In this document: piece after piece, positions 26,100 to 38,556 of the stretch
How the letters are laid out: each line of letters opens with the position of its first letter
Numbering within the stretch: the stretch's first letter is position 1
Source of the DNA: Trichoplax sp. H2
Taxonomy: Eukaryota; Placozoa; Uniplacotomia; Trichoplacea
Length of the DNA: 64,000 nt
Direction of reading: 5' to 3'
NCBI GenBank assembly: GCA_003344405.1
Contig: NOWV01000015.1
Location: 839,459-903,458, forward strand
Position numbers and translations under genes: made by a program
The notes under the pieces: model-generated
What the model was told of the DNA's origin: nothing
Database searches by the model: none
What the model saw: the letters and a program-made list of their open reading frames with translations, nothing else

Positions 26100-26660
26100 A
26101 TTCTTGATGATCGCATAGCCCGTACTATCAAAGGAGTATAAGAAACTTGCAAACGTGTATTGAAAATAACTGATCATGACCGCAAACCATAAGGATAATT
26201 GCATAGCCGTAATGTACTATCAAAAGAGTATAAGAAACCTGTAAACATGCATTGAAATAACTGATCATGGTCGTAAACCATGATTGGAGACTACATAGTC
26301 GCAGTGTACTTTCAAAGGACCACAAGTTAGCCTGCAAACATGCATTAAAAATAACATAACTGATCATGGCCGTAAACCATAATTGATGATTGCATAGCCA
26401 CAGTGTACTTTCAAAGGAGCATAAGAAACCTGCAAACATGTATTGAAAAATAACATAACTGATCATGACCGTGTACCGTAATTGATGATTGCATAGCCAC
26501 AGTATACTTTCAAAGGAACATAAGAAACCTGCATACATGTATTGAAAATAATGGATCAAGGCCGCAAATTATAACTGACGATCGCATAGCCACAATACAC
26601 TATCGAAGGAGCATAAAAAATCTGCAAACATGTATTGAAAATAACTACTTTACAAGTAAT
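26100..26660. repeat. Six-copy tandem repeat, 88-99 bp units
   Basis: The anchor word CATAGCC (CATAGTC once) recurs at 26114, 26202, 26294, 26393, 26492 and 26584. Each is followed by GTACT.TCAAAGGAG, AAGAAACCTGCAAACATG and TATTGAAAATAAC, then TGATCATGGCCGTAAACCAT. Two central units carry a short ATAACATAAC expansion, giving the 99-bp spacing. A 143-codon minus-strand frame at 26128-26559 runs through the array only because of the repeat. Confidence 0.9.
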
Positions 26661-26769
26661 CAACTACTAAGGTTTTCTTTCTCGTGATTGACTATCGTAT
26701 GGTACCAGCTAGCTATTCTCTGATTGATCATTTTCCAGGCAATCGGTAGGTTAGCTAAAGCATCAAATT

Positions 26770-27155
26770 GTAATACATAATGGATGAAAGCAAAGGATTT
26801 AACTGTTCAGTAGGTGTCAAAACTGTATTACTGTATTTCCTTCTCATCATTGATTATAAATTAAGTAAAATATTCAATTGCATCATCAGAATTATACAAC
26901 GACTGAAATTTAATAGGATCTTTTTAATCATTTCTATCAAAAATGATATTGTATTGGCTTTGCTATTTCTTGCTTATCATTTACTGTATAGTTAGTAGAA
27001 CAGCTAAAATATCAGATTGTTCTTACATAATGGACAGAAAGCGAAGGATTTAACTACTCATTAAGTAACGAAACCGTCATTTCTTTCTCATGGAGTATAA
27101 ATTAAGCAGAATGTTCAATTACTGTATCAGAATTATACATTAGCTGAAATAATTC
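26770..27155. repeat. Two-copy diverged direct repeat, ~250 bp spacing
   Basis: The segment at about 26775-26912 recurs at about 27025-27152. Shared blocks include ACATAATGGA, AAGGATTTAACT, TATAAATTAAG and ATCAGAATTATAC. The plus-strand frame at 26780-26995 lies across one copy and is not shared with the other. Confidence 0.65.
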
Positions 27156-28384
27156 GGTAATAGAACAGACTCACAAACTAAGAACGATTCTCAAGATATC
27201 ATTGAGTTTACTATTAAGGTTAATAAGTATAATAAATCGTGATACTTTCATACTATTTATTTATCATAAGATATATTATAGCCCAAGCACTATAATCGAT
27301 AACATTTTAGCCTTATCTAAAATTTTATACCTCTAATTCTTTTTATCTATCTTCGAATAGCATCTAAACTGATTAATACTTTACTCGAAAGAGTGAATTT
27401 ACAACATATGTTAACGCAGTATATCCAAATTAGAGCAATAAACACGACAATTTCTTTTAATCTCAATATTTAATTATAAAATGTAATTTTTATTAATCAA
27501 GTTAGTGTTATAAGCGATATTAATGTTATAAAGTATTCAAGTATTGCCAATTAATACCGTCAGGAATAAAGTAAAGTTAATAAATATTCAATGGAGTACT
27601 ATTTACTTAAATTTTAAAAGTGGTATAAAAACTATGTAACTACAGCAAATTACATTATTTAATCTAGTTTTACGCGTAGATTTAAGCTATAATTGAACAA
27701 GATTTTATAAATAGAATAGAAATCAAAGCTTTAGTCTACTATAGATTAACCACATAAATCAAGTAGTATCATATAGTTGGTCAGTTTTAGATTCTAGTAA
27801 CGTATTTAACCCGGTTGATTTGCAGAACAGTAATAGCTGTTCTAGTTAAGGCTTTTTCATGATTCATTGCACACAATAGCTATACCAAATATTTGAAATA
27901 ATCAATCTTTCAGAATTTGTTTCATTTCTACCGATTTTAGTTAAATTACTATTCTAGTTAGAGCTTAAGATAGGCGGTCATTGGGATAAGTAAAATCATA
28001 CCATACTGTCGGTATGGACCACAATTACTCTAATCCATATCTGCTTGAACTTTTACAAGTATTTTAATTCGTCTTCATGAAATCATACAGCCTGTGTTAA
28101 TCATAACTGCTTTTCATTCTATTTATACAATGCATCAAGAATAAATTATATAAATATCCTTTCGTCATTTTGATATTAATATGGGAAGCAAATAAAAATG
28201 TTATTACTTTACTACTAAGATGGAAATATGAAAATAATGTTTTTACTTTTATACCCAATAGAAAAGATAATTGTCCAGAATTTTACTAATACGGAGTGTG
28301 CATAACTTACTGTTGGAAGGGATTTTTAATGACTAACAAAATTGATAGCAATTGCACCTTAATTAATCACGATGATTAACCACG
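27156..28384. other. Intergenic DNA, nothing recognised
   Basis: Very AT-rich 3' side of copy 2 with no frame, repeat or signal that could be assigned. Confidence 0.4.
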
Positions 28385-28870
28385 TAAAATATCAGATCAG
28401 CATTGTCCTATATGGACATGAAGTTCTACTTGGACACAAGCTAATTTAAAATAGTGTAACCTTCCTTATTTGTTCTGTAGAACCTCAACAGCGATTGTAT
28501 CATAATCACTGTTATTAATTAATGCTATTAACTGCATAGGATATCGAATTGGCAATGACCTAGTCCATTTCGTTGTCATTAAACGTAAGTTAATTTAAGA
28601 TGGTGTAATCTTTCTTGTTCCAATAGTCCATTGATGGAATCTGCAACGATTGCATGATCATTGCTATCATTAACCGCCTGAGATATCCAATTAGTGTGGC
28701 CTATACCCGGATAGACTGGTATTTAGTTATACTTGCACATAAGTCAGTTTTGGATGGCATAATCTTTCTTGCTCCAGTGGTTCATTAATGAAATCTGCCA
28801 CGATTGCACCAGAATCTCTATGATCAACAGCACGAGATATCGAATAAGCATTGCCCTCATTAATTATCTT
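28385..28870 (-). repeat. ~150-bp tandem repeat overlapping the 3' coding end of copy 2
   Basis: Three units align. The first spans about 28741-28870 and is coding for the copy 2 C-terminus. The second starts near 28587 and the third near 28438, giving spacings of 154 and 149 bp. A partial fourth remnant is at about 28385-28430. Shared words on the plus strand include GGTGTAATCTTTCTTG, GAATCTGC.ACGATTGCA and GAGATATC.AATTA. The outer units lie beyond the stop codon and have decayed. Confidence 0.8.
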
Positions 28871-30634
28871 AAGTAAATCACTCGAGTAATAAGCAATAGC
28901 ATCAAACTGATTCATTTTCCATATGCCGTTTGGTGCGGCAGAGTTGTGCCTACATCGTTCCTGGAAAGGAATAGGTAAATAAAATGATTTTCTCCTTATG
29001 GATCTTTTTCTAACATTATCCAATAAATCGTCTGGTAATTGTAATTTGATATCATAATGTAAAACTATTGATTCAAGGTCAACGATACGTGATATAACAC
29101 CTTCTAATCCAGCTAATAAGGTATAATTGCAATAAGGACTAAGTTGGATGATCTCATGTCGGATGAATAAGCTTCGTTTTAGAATCTCTTTAATCGCTGG
29201 ATGGATTATTTTGCAATCAATTATGTACAATTTAAAGAAACTATCACGGCTGCTGTTGTAATATTGATTTAGTCGATGGATAAAGTTGGTAAATAACAAA
29301 TTAAAAGTCGGACCATAATGTCGATGGTCAAGCATTAAGACTATATTAACATTAGTTGTTGGATCCCATTGTAGATCACTCAATTGACATAATGTTTGTA
29401 AATGCGAAGAGTAAAATAAGTACTCAGAGACTCGCCAAATTCGTTGATTTACTTTCGATTGGATGACTAAGTCAACCAAGTAACGTTTCCCTCTTTGTTG
29501 ATCAATTTTTTCTTCTATCCCGACAATTTTGAGCAACTTATATTGATGCTCTGCTTCATGTTGATTCAATTTATACATAAACTGATTGGCAATTTGATGA
29601 GCTAATCCTGGATCGAGTAATCGATTACAATGAATAATATGGTCGCCATATTGAGTCATGACAGTAAATTTTCCATAAATGCTGTACGGCACTTTAAGTA
29701 GAAATTGCATTAGTTGACGATATCGACCGCGAAATCTTTTGCTAGCGATGACATAGCTAGGATTGCCATAAGTTGACGCAGGTAATGCACCAGTAAGAAA
29801 ATGTCGTGGCAAAAATGGCAAGGTATGATATCGACTTGAATAGTTGGCAGGATCGTTATTGCTTGCAAAATCAATCGATTTCTGCTTAGCTGGTTCTTGT
29901 TTCTGTGGTAAATATTTCGAGGAAGATTTATCTATCGTAGACGGTAAAAGGTAATTGTTTGGATCTGGCATAGAGATAGAATTTCCCTGGATAGGTAGGT
30001 AACTACTCTCAGTTTTATTACGAAATTGATATTTCCAACGGAGTTGAATTAATCCTTCAGGTGCAATCATGGTATATAAGACTTGAATATAATATTTACC
30101 AGGTGCAGTTAGCTTCATTTTTTGAGATTCTATCGATGGATAATGATTAATAGAGTGTTTTTCCTGTTGCTTAGCTGATTCTTTCGATTGATCATGGTAT
30201 AGAATTCTAGCTGCATTGGAAGGATTTTTGTTTGTGCTAATCCATAATTCTGCTTTGCCATCGGTTGTCAGTGAAAAAGTATAATCACTAGTCACAGGTG
30301 GATGAATAAATCCAATAATCTTCTGACCATAGCTAGTTCCCACCCCTTGCCATTGAAATTGTTGGATAGAGAAACAAGTGGTAGGATGTAATGGAAAAGA
30401 ATGTAATTGACGTAAATCGCTGATATTATTAACGCAATTACTATTAAATTCATAATTCCATTGGTGAACACACAAATGGCCTATGCTAGCTCCGGTCAAG
30501 TTTCTCCGCTTACATTGGATGCCTACGATGTATTTTAGAATGGATTTGGATGGATTTTGACGAAAATAGATGAGAACTGTGTTGAGAATCGATATAACAA
30601 TGGCAATAAATACACAGAGTCCAAGAAATTTCAT
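28727..30634 (-). CDS. B4GALNT3/4-like PA14 glycosyltransferase, copy 2 (active site lost)
   Basis: Single-exon frame of 635 residues. Membrane anchor at about 3-24; cysteine motif (HLCVHQWN...DLRQLHSFPLHPTTC); PA14 domain at about 102-206 (GQKIIGFIHPPVTSDYTF, AELWIS). The linker carries GIEEKIDQQRGKRYLVDLV, followed by WRVSEYL. The GT domain is recognisable (LLDNVRKRS, FYLPIPFQERC) but DLH is DIK (528-530) and WGGED is replaced by a VDHRD-containing stretch. The chain stops soon after LCHP, lacking the FHRRLPW tail of active copies. The 3' coding end is part of a ~150-bp tandem repeat. The protein is probably a pseudoenzyme that may keep carbohydrate-binding ability through PA14; that is an inference. 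The frame has no internal stop. Confidence 0.82.
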   Translation of the reverse strand: MKFLGLCVFIAIVISILNTVLIYFRQNPSKSILKYIVGIQCKRRNLTGASIGHLCVHQWNYEFNSNCVNNISDLRQLHSFPLHPTTCFSIQQFQWQGVGTSYGQKIIGFIHPPVTSDYTFSLTTDGKAELWISTNKNPSNAARILYHDQSKESAKQQEKHSINHYPSIESQKMKLTAPGKYYIQVLYTMIAPEGLIQLRWKYQFRNKTESSYLPIQGNSISMPDPNNYLLPSTIDKSSSKYLPQKQEPAKQKSIDFASNNDPANYSSRYHTLPFLPRHFLTGALPASTYGNPSYVIASKRFRGRYRQLMQFLLKVPYSIYGKFTVMTQYGDHIIHCNRLLDPGLAHQIANQFMYKLNQHEAEHQYKLLKIVGIEEKIDQQRGKRYLVDLVIQSKVNQRIWRVSEYLFYSSHLQTLCQLSDLQWDPTTNVNIVLMLDHRHYGPTFNLLFTNFIHRLNQYYNSSRDSFFKLYIIDCKIIHPAIKEILKRSLFIRHEIIQLSPYCNYTLLAGLEGVISRIVDLESIVLHYDIKLQLPDDLLDNVRKRSIRRKSFYLPIPFQERCRHNSAAPNGIWKMNQFDAIAYYSSDLLKIINEGNAYSISRAVDHRDSGAIVADFINEPLEQERLCHPKLTYVQV

Positions 30635-33600
30635 GATTTGGCCATTTAAGGATCACTGATCAGAATATCTAATCTGATTATTCCGGATAGTGTTTCATAT
30701 CCACTTTTAATAGGAAATTCAGAAAGATTGTTTTAATTGTATTAGTTAGTAATTCCAGTTGAGTTATGTGTCTTTGTGATCTTAGTTGGGCTCTTTAGGG
30801 GATATTTGTCCAATTCTGCTACATAGATTTTATAAGGCTACAACATCAATCCTAGAAGATGATTTTTAGAAACTATCATTAAATCGTATTAAGAGATATA
30901 CTTTATTAACATTTTACTGTAGGAATAACCCTTCAAGCCATTGTTCTCCCCTTAAATGTTCAAAGGGGTTATGGTAACAGCAAAAGCGGAATTGAAAGTT
31001 ATTTTTTTAGACTATTTCGTTCGCTTCTTCCGTTGGCGCATCTGCATTAAATCACCAAGTACTGCCTTAAATAAAGGAGAAAGAATATGGCTACCTGTAT
31101 ACTACTGTATCATCACAATCTAATTTTAAGCATGTACAGTATATAAAAAAGTGCATCGAATATTCCTAATTGTATGTTGCGTAGACCATAAATAAGGTTA
31201 AAACTGGACATGTACGAGTATACTCGAAATGTGTCGCGATTTGCCTTTAAAATGTCTATTGATCATTAATGTCACTGAAAGTAGACATAAAGTAGACATG
31301 AGAATTATATCTATCGACAAAAAGTAATTTTTTAGCTAGACTCGTGGCTTAACTGCGTTAAATATGCAGCACATGCATTAATAGTTTAATCGAAAATCGA
31401 AATTGCCATTTCTAATTTAATGTAGCATTGACGATTAGCAAATGTTTCACTGCTGCAAGAGAAACAACTCTCATTCACTCTTAAAAAGTCGACGAAAAGA
31501 AGCTATCTTTAGCCTCTTTGCTTAACTTAGCCTTACTTTACCAGCCATGAACCCCTTATGGAGACATAATATCTACTGCGGGTAGTGTCTTCGCAGCATC
31601 ATTTCAAGCACGTATAGGTTGAAAATAGCGTATCTAACATTCCTAAATGATCTATGCATCGATCGTAAGCTTAAATTCGTACATTTCTATTAAATAGTCT
31701 AAGGGATGAGTGACGTTATTTTAAAATCGGTGGAAAGTACCGTACTGCAATTAACCTATTGAATTAATTTTATTTAGCTTCTCTAGGCCTTCTAAAATTG
31801 ACGACTTCGACACTATTTAGGATTTAGGTCCATCAATAATAATAAAATATAAGCTAATTTGATGCAAGTATATATAGAAAAATCACGTTTATCATTTCTA
31901 AATCTTCTATTGTAAGGAATGTAAGCAAGTTTGAGGATGGACATGCTACTAAGGGATTAGAATGGATATCCATTCTCACAAGTAAAAATATTGGATAGAA
32001 TTATTGAAGCATAAATGTTAGGGCGGCCTTGAGAGCTCTCTTTAAATCGAATTACAGTTTTTAAACATTCCTCCTTCATAGGGTTCATTTAGCTTTGTTG
32101 AATCGATTTCAGCATAAATAGAGCAATAATGTAAAATCATTTCTAATAATATCATTGCCAGCTAATTTCATGCATCAATCCTAAATCACATGTTGCACTT
32201 AGCGTAAACAAGATTAAAATTAATTTCTTGGAAATGGATATTTGTGTTGACGAGAAAAAAATTAAGCGGGACCATGTTAATGGAGAAATAGACTAGAGAG
32301 TTATTGAAATCGCTTGAGATTCTAATAGTAGCTTGTTCTTTAGTATTGGTAGTGATATTTCGAGGTAAGATTTACGTCTACCGTACCGTAACTGTATGAA
32401 ATGGATTATCCATTCGATTTAACATGAACTAGAGCTATATCAGCTATTTTCCCTGTATTTTAGCAATATGAAATGTATCCATGGATAGAGTTATGACATA
32501 TGGGAATGAAAGCTATAATTTATTGCAGGTACTAATAGTCATTAATTGGTAATTAGAGTATAATATAGACCATTAATCTGAAAACAATATAGTTCAAGGA
32601 AAGGCCTCTGACATAAAAATGGCAATGTTTTTAATTTACCATTAGTTTTAAAAGAAAATGATCAAAAATTTCACGGTGCATAAAATTCAGTTTAGCTTTA
32701 GATTTTACCTGATTGAAACTATGGTAGCAGTTATCCTACTGATGGACCAAAAGAAATTTTGATTTTTCTTGCAATTAACACTGGCTTGGAAGAACTTTGT
32801 GACAAACTGGAAAGAAAGGGAGTCAACTGGAATCGATAGGTGTTTTGATTCCGTTTCTGGATTCTACAGTCCTTTCCATCCTTACTATTAAACAATTTTA
32901 AACTAGTTTACCAAGCTGTCTTGTCAATTTTACCATAATAATAGCTGGATTGCATGATAAGAATGTCAGTAACATGCTTCGACTGCCTCTTACTTTATGA
33001 ATAACAATTGATAGCTTGGAGCAACATTTTCGCTCTATTGTGACTTTCATCTTCAACACTATACCAACGTCAATCAATTAATGGCGGTACGGCATATTAA
33101 TTTTAACTGAGAAAAAATTGCTTCTGTTTTTCAATTTATCGTCAATACTTAATTTATCCTATCCACTTGTGCAGTAATGCTCTTCTAGCAAGCAGTATCG
33201 TCTTGAGGAAGGATGAGCAGTCGCCATTACCAGCCCTAATAGATTAATTTAATAATTTCGACATTGTACATTACCAATTATCGTGATTTAGATACCTTCA
33301 TTTGAGCTACATTATATTGTTCTCTGAATAATGAGAATAATTCATGGCTAAAAGGTAAAAAATGACGCAACAAGTTACCTTTCTTCTTCTTATGCTCTAC
33401 CTTTTCAGCTACTGCCATATTGTTGGCATGACTAGCATTCTGTATAGAATATGGACATGTTGAACGAAATAATCTGTTTGTTAAAGGACAACGGAAATCA
33501 ATTTAAGACTATCCTTAATAACAAATAAACTAGCTAGTGATTGATTGCTAGTAGAATCATCATAATATGTTATCGCATGCTAATGATGTTATTTTGTGAT

Positions 33601-36561
33601 GATAATGCAATTTTACATTTTTACTCGATATTGGGCCATAGCAAGTGATAATTGAGCCGAAATAACAACAACATCAAAGGTTTGAATTATGGCCATTCTC
33701 ATTCTTGACTTGGTGAAGCAGAATCAACAGTTATATCTTTCCATAATAATTATAATGCTGGTTTTTACTGCAGGTTTTACTTGATATCGGATTGTAGTAA
33801 GTGATCGATTAAGCAGAAATGGGCAATAAGTATGAATGAAAACATTGATTGATGGTTCGTAAATATTCGTAACTGATCAAATAAAGTAATCGGTTGCTAA
33901 TAGAAATCATCATAATATTATTACGTTAATTAAATCCTTCCATGATGATCTGGTAGTTGTTCATTTTTTGCCTGATACTGGGCTATGAAAAATAATTAGA
34001 TGAATTGAGATAATAATAAACTATATTGAGAATAACAATCTATCGTAGTTTATTCGTAGTTTTATGAAACTGAATGATTAGTTATGAATAGGGATCGCGA
34101 TAATACTCGTATTTTCCAACACTAATCATACCATTTGGTTGTAATAGCGTTATTCCAGATTTTCATTTGTTATTGAATTACGATTTGTTTCGTATGGAAT
34201 GAATTGAATAAAAATGGCAATAAACAATAATAGGAGTACCAGTTCATCGTATTTATTAGCTGCTCAGTGAAGTGGATTAAAAACAGATTGACATCTATAG
34301 CATGCGAATCAACCTACGAAGTAGCATATTCCAGAAGCGTATTCGTTGCCTACTAATGCAATTACAGTTTTAAGTAAAATAAGTTCAGAACGGTTAATAA
34401 AGTTTCTGAAAATTATAGAAAGTAAATTTGTTTTGTTATCAGTAGAATGGAATTGGCAGGAGAACGTTAGCAGCAATAATAAAATAATTTAATTACAACT
34501 ACTTGCGGATACTTGCAGATACACTCATCTCGTGTACATCGCATTAGTCAGTTATTGATGAGATTCTATACATATACGTATAGATGATGGTATTAGCGCC
34601 TTAATAATTATTATAATTAATTCATTCATTAATTACTTTCTTCAAAAGTCCAAAGTCCAGAATTTTCACGCTTTGATGTTATAATGCGAAGCATGAATAA
34701 ATGCTATTAATGAAAGTCATCATTTACTATACGCATAGAATACAGATACACTTAACTACCAGATAGTACAGGTAAACAATCCAAATAGTATTGGCAAAAT
34801 AATTACAGTTGCTTGATGCTTTATAATGTTAGCCTACGTATATTAATTATCAAAAGTCTGATGAATCATTCGCACGGAAAGATGTGCAGGTTCAGTTAGT
34901 AATAAATAAATGATTTGGGCTATTGCCTTGACTCACATACTGTAGTAGGTATATCATGAGATCAGCAGAAGCTATATGAATCTTTCGAAAAAATTCTGTT
35001 TAAACTAAGTAATAATAGTTAGTAGTTCTCAAATACAATCACTATATACGTTTGCCATTTGCAATAAATTTCAATAGTGCGATTGTAGTATGTGACTATA
35101 TCAGACAGATAATTATAGTGAGAGTATACTGTAATATTGTTAAGTTACTGCAAATTCTTAGTGTATGGTGTGATATACAATTCTATTTGCAGCTTTGAAA
35201 TACCTATGTGGTAATAAATGACCGGTAGAATATACGGGAATTTTATCAGATAATTGTATCTAATTAACTAACGGTAAATAATATTTCTCAAGTAGTTTAT
35301 CTACCAGGGCTATACTAACATTCAACGTTTTAATTAATTACAGTCTTCTTCTCTTGCAGATCTACTAACGTTCTTGGATCTGACCAAGTTAACTACATTA
35401 ACGATGGTCTTTCATAGCCAGTTAGAAAGTAAGGTGTAGATCGAAAGTATTTATGGGCCATAAAGTGTAACGTCAATATAGGACGTTTAATGGACTGATT
35501 TCTGTTACAATAACGCCTGACATTCCAAATTTCCAGCTTTAAATTAGATTAGGTTTTATTGCTGGTAAGATAAGGCGCTAACACAGGATAAATTTTTCAT
35601 ATGTTACACTGCCACGAATACAGTTACACAAGCATAAATAAATCAACAAAAATTTTCAACTTGCAATGTCAATAACCAATTACTAGTTTTCAAAACATAT
35701 CTTTTTTGATACACTGATCAGCAGATTAATTAAATAAGACAAAATAAATTTTTAATACTGAAATAGGCACTGCATTTATCAGTCTGCCAAATATTCGAAA
35801 ACTATTTCATCATTAATTGGGGAGTTGGTTATACTTTTCAGTCTGATGTTCTGAATCCATTGTAGGCTAAATTATAATTCATAAGAATATTGCTATAACC
35901 ATCTTTTCTGTTCCGCTACAGTTGCTAGCCGTCATTATTAAGATCAATTAAGCATTTTAGCATTTTTTTAATTTAAAGAGATTGTACTATATTGGTATTT
36001 ATAAGGTTTGTACGAATATGGAACAATCAGTCATTCAGATTTGAGTCGTGTCTTGATATAATTGATATATATTGAAATTTTAAACTACAAAAATGAATAT
36101 TTTAAGAGTGTTAGTGTGCTATAGGTATAAGATAATTTTGATGATAAATCGATGCTGTGAAAAAATTGTAAGTTTAACAAAGTCTATGCTCCCGATTAAA
36201 GGAAACAAATCAAAAAATTTGCTAAAAGAACTGAACCAACCGCCTAGGATGATATCACTGGTGTTATCATTAATATAACCAATGTCATTCCGATCTGATC
36301 AATTTAATAATAAGCTATTCTGATAAATTCATAGAGTAGTCAAGAAAATGTTACAGTGACTCTTATGCTTTATCATGAACAAAATGAGAAGTAAAAAAAT
36401 TGTGAATTGTAGACGAATAGCGGTTGAATACAGTATTAATAAAAATATTTACAATGATGTCGTAGAAAATGGAATGAAAAGCTATGATGAGGAAATGACC
36501 AATACGTATGTAGACGATACAACCAATTTACACTTTCATCCATATGAGAATTATATGTTTT
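30635..36561. other. 5.9-kb intergenic space with decayed repeats, no gene recognised
   Basis: Lies between the 5' end of copy 2 and the 3' end of copy 3. At 33550-34250 a weak tandem repeat is visible: GATATTGGGCCATAG at 33627, a related GATATCGGATTGTAG at 33783 and GATACTGGGCTATG at 33972. A longer pair, TAGAATCATCATAATAT at 33552 and AAATCATCATAATATTAT at 33903, is also seen. Frames at 36093-36278 and 36375-36686 show no protein features; the second is partly antisense to copy 3. Confidence 0.45.
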
Positions 36562-38556
36562 TTAATTTTTCCAATTCAATTTACGATGAAAGAAATGGAA
36601 CATCCCAGGGTGGCAAAGCCTCTCAATTTCCATTTGATGTTTTAGTATTCTATCAGCCATTTCAGAATCTTCGCCACCCCATTTAAATTTAAATTTTTCA
36701 ACTTCCATACCACCAAGAGCATCATAATCACCTTTATAATAGGCCATAATACCGAATCCATCTCTTTCGTAGAATCCGTTAGGATTGGATAAATTATGCC
36801 CACAATATAATCGAACAATAATGGGCATGTAAACACTTCTTTTTCGAATACATCGTTTGCGAATATTATCTAATAAATCATGAGGGAAATTAATATGTAA
36901 ATCATACTGTAATACTATACTTTCGGGATCATCGATACTGCGTATAGCAGTATCCATACCGATCGTTTTAGAGAAATTTTGATAATCTTTATACATAGGT
37001 ATGACTTTATAATTTTGTAAAGGGCTAGCTTTCAATTCTTTTAATACATCCAAATTTTCATTAGAATCACGGCCAAAATCAGCAATAATGACACTAAAAT
37101 GTTTATCGCCAGTTTGGAGGTAGAAATTACTTAATTCTTTGATAAAATAACGCACCCAACGTGATTGGCCTTTAACAGCCAAGCAAATATGAACATGGGT
37201 AATAGGATTCCAGACCACATCACTGATTAAGCAAAGAATTTGTGAAACTTTACGATGATAAAAGTACTCGGAGATGCGTTGAATTTTTTGGTTGGTATTA
37301 TCTTTGACTACCAAATCGAATAAGAGTCGGCTACCGCGACGAGGATCGACTTTCTCTTCAACGCCAACATTTTCTATTAAGGTATATTGGTTGCGATACT
37401 TATCATTTAAAGCTGTCATAAATCGTGCAACAAGTGAATTGGTGCGTTTTGCACTGGCGATACGATTACATGATCGTAAGCGGTCACGATCAAATATTTT
37501 ATAATCGAATTTACCTTGGACCATGTGTGCAATTTCTTGTAATTTATTGACAGCACCATAAGTGCGTAATCTGGTTTTCTTCGTGACAATGTAAGTGGGT
37601 CGAAAGTAGCGACATGTCGGTAAAACAATGAGATTACGATGAGCTATTTTAGGTATAACATGATAGTTACGACTAAAGTTGCTTTCTGGCTTACGAAATA
37701 CTTTACTAATGCCAATACCTGGTTTGACAAATCGTTGGACCATATGACTAGGTGAATGATATTTCGGTGAACGAGGAAAGAGAGATAAGTAATCTGTATG
37801 AATGGCTTGAGGCAAAGATTGAAAACGACCATTAAAATATTTCCACCTTACTTCAACATATCCCTTGGCTAAGCGTTGACCATGTAATACTTCAACAAAA
37901 TAAGGCCGATTAGCGTATAAATAAAACCAGCCCGATAATTGTGTCTCAACCCATTGCCATCTTTTCTCAGGGAATTCGACATCCCACGGTCTTTGCCATG
38001 GCTCTACCCAAGCGATCCTTTTGGCTTTGCTTGGTTGAGTACCATTACTGAGCCATAACTCGGCAAAACTATTGGTAGTTAAGACAAAGGCATAATAACC
38101 ATCTTTAGGAGGATGAATATAACCAAATATTCGTTGACCATAAATTTCAAGATCATAGAAATAGCGAAATTGACTTATAGCATGGCAAACTGAGGGTCGA
38201 TTGGGGAAATATTTCAATTCACGTAAATCATCGACATCTTCTATACAATCGGTAAAATTCTCCCACCGATATAAGCATAATTTCCCTCGGCCACGAGTTT
38301 TATCATTAGGATCGATATTACAAGGGCAACCATTTACGTTGTTGATGTTGTGATTATTGGTATTCTTCTGATAATTATTGTTATCGTTATTGATTTGGTT
38401 AATTTCCATTGTAAGATCATGAATCGTTTCAGATTGTATACTAGATCGTGACGTTGAGAAAAATGGTTTACGCTGATAGATTAATAAAATAGCGAAATCG
38501 ATCACAGCAGCAAGTTGTAATAATAAAATAAATTTAATCACCGTACGTTTCATCAT
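36562..38556 (-). CDS. B4GALNT3/4-like PA14 glycosyltransferase, copy 3 (canonical motifs)
   Basis: Single-exon frame of 664 residues. Membrane anchor at about 7-27, then an Asn-rich stem (52-77), a cysteine motif (KLCLYRWENFTDC...DLRELKYFPNRPSVC), PA14 at about 139-240 (GQRIFGYIHPPKDGYYAF, FAELWLSNG) and the GT-A domain from about 440. The DLH triplet is at 552-554 and WGGED at 626-630, ending ERLCHPGMFHFFHRKLNW. These match the animal LacdiNAc synthase type, expected to transfer GalNAc to GlcNAc-terminated glycans in the Golgi lumen. Copies 7 and 8 are its nearest relatives in the window (shared VEPWQ and VQRF..G segments). A decayed copy of its 5' end and upstream DNA is found at 60580-61385. 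Donor and acceptor specificity are inferred from family only. Confidence 0.88.
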   Translation of the reverse strand: MMKRTVIKFILLLQLAAVIDFAILLIYQRKPFFSTSRSSIQSETIHDLTMEINQINNDNNNYQKNTNNHNINNVNGCPCNIDPNDKTRGRGKLCLYRWENFTDCIEDVDDLRELKYFPNRPSVCHAISQFRYFYDLEIYGQRIFGYIHPPKDGYYAFVLTTNSFAELWLSNGTQPSKAKRIAWVEPWQRPWDVEFPEKRWQWVETQLSGWFYLYANRPYFVEVLHGQRLAKGYVEVRWKYFNGRFQSLPQAIHTDYLSLFPRSPKYHSPSHMVQRFVKPGIGISKVFRKPESNFSRNYHVIPKIAHRNLIVLPTCRYFRPTYIVTKKTRLRTYGAVNKLQEIAHMVQGKFDYKIFDRDRLRSCNRIASAKRTNSLVARFMTALNDKYRNQYTLIENVGVEEKVDPRRGSRLLFDLVVKDNTNQKIQRISEYFYHRKVSQILCLISDVVWNPITHVHICLAVKGQSRWVRYFIKELSNFYLQTGDKHFSVIIADFGRDSNENLDVLKELKASPLQNYKVIPMYKDYQNFSKTIGMDTAIRSIDDPESIVLQYDLHINFPHDLLDNIRKRCIRKRSVYMPIIVRLYCGHNLSNPNGFYERDGFGIMAYYKGDYDALGGMEVEKFKFKWGGEDSEMADRILKHQMEIERLCHPGMFHFFHRKLNWKN

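Noticed and set aside
36375-36686. 103-codon plus-strand frame
   Set aside because: Its 3' part is antisense to the conserved end of copy 3, and the rest is AT-rich with no features.
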